Assembly: GCA_944382835.1 (NCBI GenBank)
Contig: CALWNP010000017.1
Span: forward strand, 1-48,675
Reading direction: 5' to 3'
DNA: 48,675 bases
Origin: an uncultured Gemmiger sp.
Lineage (GTDB): Bacteria > Bacillota > Clostridia > Oscillospirales > Ruminococcaceae
Positions 22,484 to 27,697 of this stretch are shown here, piece by piece. Positions within the stretch are counted from its first letter, which is position 1, and every line of letters begins with the position of its first letter. A program made the position numbers and the translations under genes. The notes under the pieces are model-generated. The model was not told the DNA's origin and did no database searches. It worked only from the letters and a program-made list of their open reading frames with translations.

Positions 22484-22704
22484 GGGGTCGCCCCCGAGGT
22501 GCTCAGATCATCAGCCAGATCCAGAGCCTGCATCCGGTCCTCCCGACCTTCCTCCATGGCGGCCAGCAGGCAGCGCACCTGCCGGACGCTATTGCGGCTG
22601 TTGCCGCCCTGGACGGCAATGCGGATCAGGCCCAGCAGGTCCTCCCCCGCCGCCGGGTTGCCTGTAGCAAAGGAGGTGCGCACCGCGTCATAGTCCATCT
22701 TCAT
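22480..22704 (-). CDS. Hypothetical early phage protein
   Basis: A 74-residue protein starting MKMDYDAVRTSFATGNPAAG at ATG 22704 with GAGGAGG 10 bases upstream; the frame reads further upstream into the neighbouring gene. It is helical and acidic at the C-terminus (MQALDLADDLSTSGATP). It overlaps both neighbours by 4 bases. Function unknown. Confidence 0.55.
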   Translation of the reverse strand: MKMDYDAVRTSFATGNPAAGEDLLGLIRIAVQGGNSRNSVRQVRCLLAAMEEGREDRMQALDLADDLSTSGATP

Positions 22705-22970
22705 CCCCTGCGCACCTCCTCCCGGACCCCCAGCAGTACCAGAGCCAGACCGGTGAGCAGAGGCCAAGGCTGCCAGGGAGCCATCCTCAACAGGGCCGGC
22801 AGCGCGCAGCCGATGGTCAGCCCGCAGCCCACTGCGCCGAGGCCCACAAAAATGCTGTGGACAAGGGGCTCGGTTTCCTGTACAATGAGGGTGCGATCAT
22901 GTACGATGCTCGCGTTTTTGGGGCCGTTCCGGTGTGCCAGCACCGGGCGGCTCTTTTTGTTTTGGAACAT
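22701..22970 (-). CDS. Small two-helix membrane protein, unknown
   Basis: An 89-residue protein starting MFQNKKSRPVLAHRNGPKNA, AAAGGAG upstream. The N-terminal 35 residues are basic; residues ~37-60 and ~68-82 are hydrophobic (IFVGLGAVGCGLTIGCALPA and WPLLTGLALVLLG), giving two membrane segments with a basic end REEVRRG. Holin-like in size, but far from any lysis cassette, so a different membrane role is more likely. Confidence 0.55.
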   Translation of the reverse strand: MFQNKKSRPVLAHRNGPKNASIVHDRTLIVQETEPLVHSIFVGLGAVGCGLTIGCALPALLRMAPWQPWPLLTGLALVLLGVREEVRRG

Positions 22971-22982
22971 ACGGTTCTCCTT

Positions 22983-23141
22983 TCAGATGTTAGGGCTTTC
23001 TTCTTTGGCCAGCACCTCTCGGAACAGCTGCACCAGGAAGGGTGCAACCAAGTTGATTCCCGCTTGGGTCAGGTGTCCGTCGGTGATCAGGGATTTTTCC
23101 GGCGTCACGGTGCTGGTGATGATGACGGTTCTTGTGTTCAT
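22983..23141 (-). CDS. Small hypothetical protein
   Basis: A 52-residue protein starting MNTRTVIITSTVTPEKSLIT at ATG 23141 with AAAGGAGG upstream. It contains LTQAGINLVAPFLVQLFREVL, an amphipathic helix. The gene directly follows the lipoprotein gene. No family recognised. Confidence 0.55.
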   Translation of the reverse strand: MNTRTVIITSTVTPEKSLITDGHLTQAGINLVAPFLVQLFREVLAKEESPNI

Positions 23142-23164
23142 GGGTGCCTCCTTTGGCGAGGGTT

Positions 23165-23554
23165 TTACTCGATGGTTGCCACCTCGGGCAGCCACATCTT
23201 GGGGTTGAAGTTCAGCGTGTACTTGTACTGGTTCACGTCGCCGGTGGTCACATCCTCGACCACATAGGTCACGTTGTCACTGAGACCGATGAAGTGCTTT
23301 TTGTACTCACCGTTCTCATCCTCGACAACAATCTCCAGCTGATTGTCAGCCGGGTCAGCTGTGATGCTCATCTTGCCGGTCATCTGAAACAGGACATCGC
23401 CCTGCAGGCAATTGATGACGGTGATCTGGCGAACGTCGTTGAAGTTGTCCGCCTGTTGGGACAGGTTATAAGAGACTCTGTCAGCTTCGGTGGAGCAGCC
23501 GGTCAGCATCATAGCAGCCAGCGTCACCGCCGGGATGGTAAGTGCTTTTTTCAT
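23165..23554 (-). CDS. Phage lipoprotein (beta-sandwich, superinfection-exclusion-like)
   Basis: A 129-residue protein with a clear lipoprotein signal: MKK, hydrophobic stretch, then lipobox MLTGC with the acylated Cys near residue 20. The mature part starts STEADRVSYNLSQQADNFND, a sequence very common in gut siphophage lipoproteins described as beta-sandwich lipoproteins. It lies in the early region close to the repressor. Phage lipoproteins in this setting can block DNA injection by related phages; that is known for other lipoproteins (e.g. Ltp of TP-J34) and inferred here. Confidence 0.8.
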   Translation of the reverse strand: MKKALTIPAVTLAAMMLTGCSTEADRVSYNLSQQADNFNDVRQITVINCLQGDVLFQMTGKMSITADPADNQLEIVVEDENGEYKKHFIGLSDNVTYVVEDVTTGDVNQYKYTLNFNPKMWLPEVATIE

Positions 23555-23608
23555 GCGTTATCCTCCTTAAAGCGATAATGGTCTCACAATTCCAGCCGAA
23601 TGGATTGG

Positions 23609-23809
23609 TCATGTAGTAACATCGGTCTTAAGCAAATAGTCTGCCGAGCAGTGAAACATTTCCGACATGAGCTTCAGTTTGCTCTGAGGAATCTTTCCAT
23701 GGGCCATCCAGTTATAGATGGTCTTTCTGGTCACACCCAGGCGGGCAGCCATATCCTCCATGGTCAGACCATTCCGCACTCTCTCTGCATTGATGTTCGG
23801 ATAGGGCAA
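23609..23809 (-). CDS. Cro-like small HTH regulator
   Basis: A 66-residue protein, start taken at TTG 23809 because AAGGAGGTGA stands right in front of it; the longer frame begins at another TTG inside the promoter. Sequence: LPYPNINAERVRNGLTMEDM, then MAARLGVTRKTIYNWMAHGKI, a standard HTH of the phage XRE type, and CSADYLLKTDVTT at the end. It is the first gene of the leftward lytic operon and faces the S24 repressor, the position of Cro. Confidence 0.8.
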   Translation of the reverse strand: MPYPNINAERVRNGLTMEDMAARLGVTRKTIYNWMAHGKIPQSKLKLMSEMFHCSADYLLKTDVTT

Positions 23810-23853
23810 CGATATCACCTCCTTGAAATACTCATATCGAGTACCGTAACAAT

Positions 23854-23882
23854 ATGATATACTCAAATTGGGTAACTGTAAA
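23854..23882 (-). promoter_or_regulatory. Early lytic promoter with embedded operator
   Basis: On the minus strand TTTACA (23882-23877), 17 bases, TATCAT (23859-23854). The 15-mer ACTCAAATTGGGTAA at 23861-23875 lies in the spacer and matches 13 of 15 bases of the operator near the repressor promoter. Confidence 0.65.
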
Positions 23883-23891
23883 GCAGAAAAA

Positions 23892-23938
23892 TACCCAAAA
23901 CGAGAATCTTCTTTTTGTGAAAGATTCCCATTTCGGGT
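23892..23938 (-). terminator. Long hairpin/terminator between the divergent regulator genes
   Basis: A 19-bp stem pairs fully on the minus-strand RNA (three G.U pairs) across a 9-base loop and is followed by TATTTTT. On the plus-strand RNA three mismatches appear, so the structure favours leftward transcripts that start within or beyond the repressor gene. Confidence 0.55.
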
Positions 23939-23945
23939 AAATCTG

Positions 23946-23974
23946 TTGACATATTACTCAATTTGTGTAATTCT
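23946..23974 (+). promoter_or_regulatory. Repressor promoter with embedded operator
   Basis: TTGACA at 23946-23951; the best -10 is TAATTC/AATTCT at 16-17 bases. The 15-mer ACTCAATTTGTGTAA (23956-23970) lies in the spacer and is nearly the same as the operator in the lytic promoter, suggesting autoregulation. Confidence 0.6.
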
Positions 23975-23998
23975 AAAACAGAAAGAAGGTGTGTATTT

Positions 23999-24595
23999 GT
24001 GTCTCGGATCAGCGAGCTTAGATCCCAAATGGGGATTACAATGAAAGAAGCGGCCCAACAGCTCGACATGCCCTATACCACTTATGTCAACTATGAAAAA
24101 GGCACCAGAGAACCCAACTCTGAAACACTGATAAAATTGTCCAAATTCTTTGGAACCACCATTGATGATCTGCTGGGCAGCGGCAATATTCCTTCTGGCT
24201 TTTCTCCCCTTCCTGAGATGAAAGCCATCCCCTTGGTGGGGGATATTGCTTGTGGCACTCCGATTACCGCTGAAGAAAACATTATTGCCCGTGTCGGTGT
24301 TCCCGCAGCATGGCGAGCGGATTTTGCCTTAACCTGCCATGGCGACAGTATGGCGCCTAAAATTCAAGATGGGGATATCGTCTGCATTCGCAAACAGCCC
24401 ACTGTAGAAAATGGTGAGGTTGCTGTAGTGCGAATCGACGGTGAAGCGACGTTAAAACATTTTTACAGAACTGGTGACACCGTTACCCTGATGCCTGATA
24501 ATCCTACCGCTTGTGCTCCACTGGTCTATAGCGGCATTGAAATCAACCAACTCGTTATTGAAGGCAAAGCTGTCGGCATCTGCCGCGGATTATAA
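23999..24595 (+). CDS. CI/LexA-like phage repressor (XRE HTH + S24 peptidase)
   Basis: A 198-residue protein, start taken at GTG 23999 (VSRISELRSQMGITMKEAAQ) with GAAGGTG 8 bases upstream. Residues ~1-60 are an HTH_3 domain (LDMPYTTYVNYEKGTREPN). The C-terminal S24 domain shows the cleavage-region CGTPITAEE, catalytic Ser in LTCHGDSMAPKIQDGDIV and catalytic Lys in EATLKHF. Such repressors keep the prophage silent and self-cleave when RecA filaments form during DNA damage. It faces the Cro-like gene across an operator region and is the main immunity repressor here. Confidence 0.93.
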   Translation: MSRISELRSQMGITMKEAAQQLDMPYTTYVNYEKGTREPNSETLIKLSKFFGTTIDDLLGSGNIPSGFSPLPEMKAIPLVGDIACGTPITAEENIIARVGVPAAWRADFALTCHGDSMAPKIQDGDIVCIRKQPTVENGEVAVVRIDGEATLKHFYRTGDTVTLMPDNPTACAPLVYSGIEINQLVIEGKAVGICRGL

Positions 24596-24630
24596 AGCTA
24601 TAAACTTACGACAAAGGGTGATGTATTGGT

Positions 24631-25824
24631 ATGAAGAAGCAGTACCCCCCTATTGTGTGGAAACTATGCTCCGTTGCAATGTATATCCTTGGCGGTTTTT
24701 TCGTTTTGATGGCAATCGCATGTTTTGCCGCAACCATTTTCCTTTCCATCCCATTTATACTTCTTGCAATATTTTCTTTTGCCTGTGCCAAGAGCTTTGC
24801 AAGAGAAGCAAAAACCGCCAAATCGAAAAAAGATATTTCTCGCAATTATGTGCGGATGAACAGTCCTGGGCGCGATCTTTCGGAGTCCGCTGCATGCAAC
24901 AAAATCACCACGAAAGCCCGCCCCATCCAAACGGTAAAGGATTTGGCTTCCATCCGTTCCTATGTTGTGTTGGATACCGAGACCACCGGCCTCAGCCGCC
25001 GGAATGATAGAATTATAGAAATTGCTCTGATCTGCTACGATAGCGGACAGGAAGTCAACCGCTTTTCGTCTCTTATCAATCCAGGAATGCCCATCCCTGC
25101 TGCCGCCACCCGTATCAACCATATCCGTAACTCCGATGTGGCAAATGCCCCGTCCATTGCTGATGTAATGCCTACCATTTTGCAGCTGATTGACGGTCGG
25201 ATCATTATTGGCCACAACATTACATTTGATCTTGGTTTTTTGGGATACGCCATGCCCAAAGAAAGCAGTTCGATCGCCGTCGAATATATCGACACCCTCG
25301 CTTTGGCACGACGGGCTTTCCCAGGCCGTTCCAGCTATAAGTTGGCGGACCTTGTTTCCGAACTCGGCATCTCCGATACACAGGAGCATCGGGCCCTGGG
25401 AGATGTCGAACTCACTGCAAAACTTTTTACTTTCTGCTGTCAGGAGCTTGCAGAGAAACATGCAAAAGAGCTTGCAGCCCGCCGGGCGCAACGGGAACAA
25501 GCCAAGGCAGAGAAACTCGCCCGTTTCGGATGGTCTCCCATGATCAACAAAAATTTCGTTTTTACCGGTGATTTTCAGCATGATCGTAACCAGCTCGAAG
25601 AATTTCTCGACCAGATCGGTGCCAATCTGCGGGATAAGGTCAACGGCAACACCGACTATCTTGTTAAGGGAGATGTGACGAATCTCCCGACTTGGGCCTT
25701 GGAACGCAAATACCAGAAAGCGGTTTCCCTGATGCAAGACGGGAAAAAGATTAAAATCATCACCGAAAGAGAGTACCTTGCTTTGGTTCAAGATACGATA
25801 AAATCTTCACCCGGAAATTTGTGA
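24631..25824 (+). CDS. Membrane-anchored DnaQ-type 3'-5' exonuclease with C-terminal BRCT domain
   Basis: A 397-residue protein. Residues ~8-30 and ~33-53 are two hydrophobic segments, then a basic linker. Residues ~108-270 are a DEDDh exonuclease: VLDTETTGLS (D115, E117), HNITFDLGFL (D200) and EHRALGDVE (H253, D258) give the complete catalytic set. Residues ~275-300 are a charged helix; residues ~305-385 form a BRCT domain (FVFTGDF...LEEFLDQIGA..TDYLVKGD). DnaQ-BRCT proteins occur in Firmicutes, but anchoring to the membrane and placement between a phage repressor and integrase are unusual. The gene is followed by a DUF898 gene after 26 bases. Likely lysogenic cargo; a defence or DNA-surveillance role is inference. 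Confidence 0.88.
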   Translation: MKKQYPPIVWKLCSVAMYILGGFFVLMAIACFAATIFLSIPFILLAIFSFACAKSFAREAKTAKSKKDISRNYVRMNSPGRDLSESAACNKITTKARPIQTVKDLASIRSYVVLDTETTGLSRRNDRIIEIALICYDSGQEVNRFSSLINPGMPIPAAATRINHIRNSDVANAPSIADVMPTILQLIDGRIIIGHNITFDLGFLGYAMPKESSSIAVEYIDTLALARRAFPGRSSYKLADLVSELGISDTQEHRALGDVELTAKLFTFCCQELAEKHAKELAARRAQREQAKAEKLARFGWSPMINKNFVFTGDFQHDRNQLEEFLDQIGANLRDKVNGNTDYLVKGDVTNLPTWALERKYQKAVSLMQDGKKIKIITEREYLALVQDTIKSSPGNL

Positions 25825-25850
25825 GGACGGATCGAAAAGGAGTTGTTTCT

Positions 25851-26156
25851 ATGGGCAATTCATACTTTGATGGTGGCCTTCTGCAACTGATCTGCTGGAG
25901 GATCCTCGGTATCTTGATCACCGTCTGTACCTTCGGAATCTGCTATCCCTGGGCTTTTTGCATGGTGTATGGCTGGGAGGCCAAGCACACGGTGGTGGAC
26001 GGTCACCGTCTTTATTTTGACGGGACCGCCTTGCAGCTGTTTGGCAATTGGATCAAGTGGCTGCTGTTGACCATCATCACCCTGGGCATTTACAGCTTCT
26101 GGCTCGGGATTGCTCTGCGGAAATGGAAAACTAAGCACACCCATTTTGCCAATTAA
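25851..26156 (+). CDS. DUF898-like small membrane protein
   Basis: A 101-residue protein starting MGNSYFDGGLLQLICWRILG at ATG 25851, with AAAAGGAG upstream. The repeated pattern 'YFDG.LLQL..W.I' and 'LYFDGTALQLFGNWIKW' with two hydrophobic segments and the end ALRKWKTKHTHF is the DUF898 signature seen in many Firmicutes. The function of DUF898 is unknown. It sits between the DnaQ-BRCT and Mrr-type genes on the same strand. Confidence 0.8.
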   Translation: MGNSYFDGGLLQLICWRILGILITVCTFGICYPWAFCMVYGWEAKHTVVDGHRLYFDGTALQLFGNWIKWLLLTIITLGIYSFWLGIALRKWKTKHTHFAN

Positions 26157-26229
26157 CAAAGGATGTGCCAAGCGCAGTTTTCCATAGTTTGGAATGTATC
26201 TATCAGCGTTACCATTACAAGGAGAATCT

Positions 26230-27558
26230 ATGAAAGCCCCAACAGATTCAAAAAAGTCTGATCATAGTGTCGATACCATCCATAGCTCAAATCGTGATTT
26301 TTCCATGAGTGAACAGTCCCATGCCGAAAAGGAAGAAATCAAGGAACTGGCTATGCAGTACTACGATGCTGCTGTACAATGTGTATCGGATGCGGGTGCT
26401 GCCAAGACCGCACTCCTACAGCGCCGACTGAATTTGAGTTATCCCGTAGCCGCCACAATAATGGACATGATGGAAGCGAATGGTGTAATTGGGCCATATT
26501 GTGGACCACATCCCAGAGCAGTTTTGATTCCTTCGTCGAACAGTGAAAAAAGTTCTTTTGAAGTTTCCCTTCAGCCATCACTTCCCGAAGAGCCCCAGTT
26601 TCACTCCTCTTCTCATTTTGTTTCCTGTATGGACTTGATTACCCAAAAGGGTACGGCTTCGGCAGATTTGTTAACCAATTCCTTGGGACTAAATAAAGAT
26701 CTAGCAGAAGCGCTTATTCATATTTACGAAAATGATGGTTTAATTGGGCCAGACTTGGGAAATGGCGTTCATCATGTATATTTACCATTAGAAAAATGGA
26801 AGCAGATGCGTCCCCAATATGCACAGTCTCCCGAATCCACTACAACTGTTCCAACATCTTCCCCACAATCTACCGCTCGCCTTTCATCCCCAAAGCCCGC
26901 TGCTCGCCCATCTGCTGCAAAGCCTACCGCTCTTCGTTCCACTGATCGCCTTACGCTAGCGGATTTAGACAGGATGGAAGGTCACAAATTTGAACACGCG
27001 TGCGCAGCAATCCTGATTGCCAATGGATACTCCCATGTGAAGGTTACTCGGGCAAGCGGCGACTATGGAATTGATGTGTTGGCCAACAGGGATGGTCACC
27101 ATTACGCCATTCAATGCAAATGCTATAATTCTCCTGTAGGCAATCACGCAATTCAGGAAGCCTTTTCAGGGGCAGCCTACTATGGTGGTCGAATTCCGGT
27201 GGTTATGACAAACCAGAGTTTTACCGGAGCAGCCAAACGGATGGCAAAAAAATTAAATGTACACCTATGGGGCCGTAATGTACTATCTAAATTGCTGATT
27301 ACCTACAACAATATCCCCCTATATCAGCAAATTCTTCATGCCATATTTAGGTTTTTATTGGGAACGCCTTCCTCTGTAATGGCGAGTTTGGCGTTTTTGT
27401 TTGCCCTGTATGAGACATTCAATACCACCGAGACAAGGGATCCTTTCATTAATCTAATAGTCTGTATCCTAGTGTGGGCTATTACAAAGATTGTTCTTAT
27501 TTATTGGAGAAAAAAGCTTTTGAGAAAAAGGTTTTGGAGAAAAATATTTCTGAAATAA
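26230..27558 (+). CDS. FtsK-gamma-like winged helices fused to an Mrr-type endonuclease and C-terminal membrane segments
   Basis: A 442-residue protein starting MKAPTDSKKSDHSVDT at ATG 26230 (AAGGAG upstream). Residues ~35-100 and ~125-187 look like two FtsK-gamma winged helices: LLQRRLNLSYPVAATIMDMM..NGVIGP and LLTNSLGLNKDLAEALIHIY..DGLIGP. A Ser/Thr/Pro/Ala-rich linker (~195-240) follows. Residues ~243-352 form an Mrr-catalytic (PD-(D/E)XK) domain: GHKFEHACA (E255), SGDYGIDVLA (D282) and YAIQCKCYN (Q295, K297). Residues ~380-400 and ~405-426 are membrane segments. FtsK-gamma recognises KOPS-like sequences, Mrr cuts foreign or modified DNA. An intact active site, AT-rich DNA and the cargo position suggest a membrane-tethered restriction effector; this is inference. 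Confidence 0.85.
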   Translation: MKAPTDSKKSDHSVDTIHSSNRDFSMSEQSHAEKEEIKELAMQYYDAAVQCVSDAGAAKTALLQRRLNLSYPVAATIMDMMEANGVIGPYCGPHPRAVLIPSSNSEKSSFEVSLQPSLPEEPQFHSSSHFVSCMDLITQKGTASADLLTNSLGLNKDLAEALIHIYENDGLIGPDLGNGVHHVYLPLEKWKQMRPQYAQSPESTTTVPTSSPQSTARLSSPKPAARPSAAKPTALRSTDRLTLADLDRMEGHKFEHACAAILIANGYSHVKVTRASGDYGIDVLANRDGHHYAIQCKCYNSPVGNHAIQEAFSGAAYYGGRIPVVMTNQSFTGAAKRMAKKLNVHLWGRNVLSKLLITYNNIPLYQQILHAIFRFLLGTPSSVMASLAFLFALYETFNTTETRDPFINLIVCILVWAITKIVLIYWRKKLLRKRFWRKIFLK

Positions 27559-27560
27559 AC

Positions 27561-27594
27561 AAAAACGCCCCACCGGCGGCAACCGGCAGGGCGT
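27561..27594 (-). terminator. Minus-strand terminator between the Mrr-type and recombinase genes
   Basis: ACGCCC..CCGG pairs with CCGG..GGGCGT; the run of T follows on the minus strand only. It would stop leftward transcription from entering the cargo genes antisense. Confidence 0.6.
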
Positions 27595-27697
27595 CAAGAT
27601 AGATCAGCTTGCCCGAAGGCAGAATCCGACCCACTTCAAAACGGATTATACCACCTCCGGACAGGCTTTGACAAGTGTACCCTGGAGGTGTTTTTCT

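Noticed and set aside
22701-22970. Two-helix membrane protein as a holin
   Set aside because: No endolysin or other lysis gene is near; it is embedded among early genes.
24664-25791. 375-residue minus-strand open frame opposite the DnaQ-BRCT gene
   Set aside because: The plus-strand frame carries complete exonuclease motifs and a BRCT domain; the reverse frame shows nothing.
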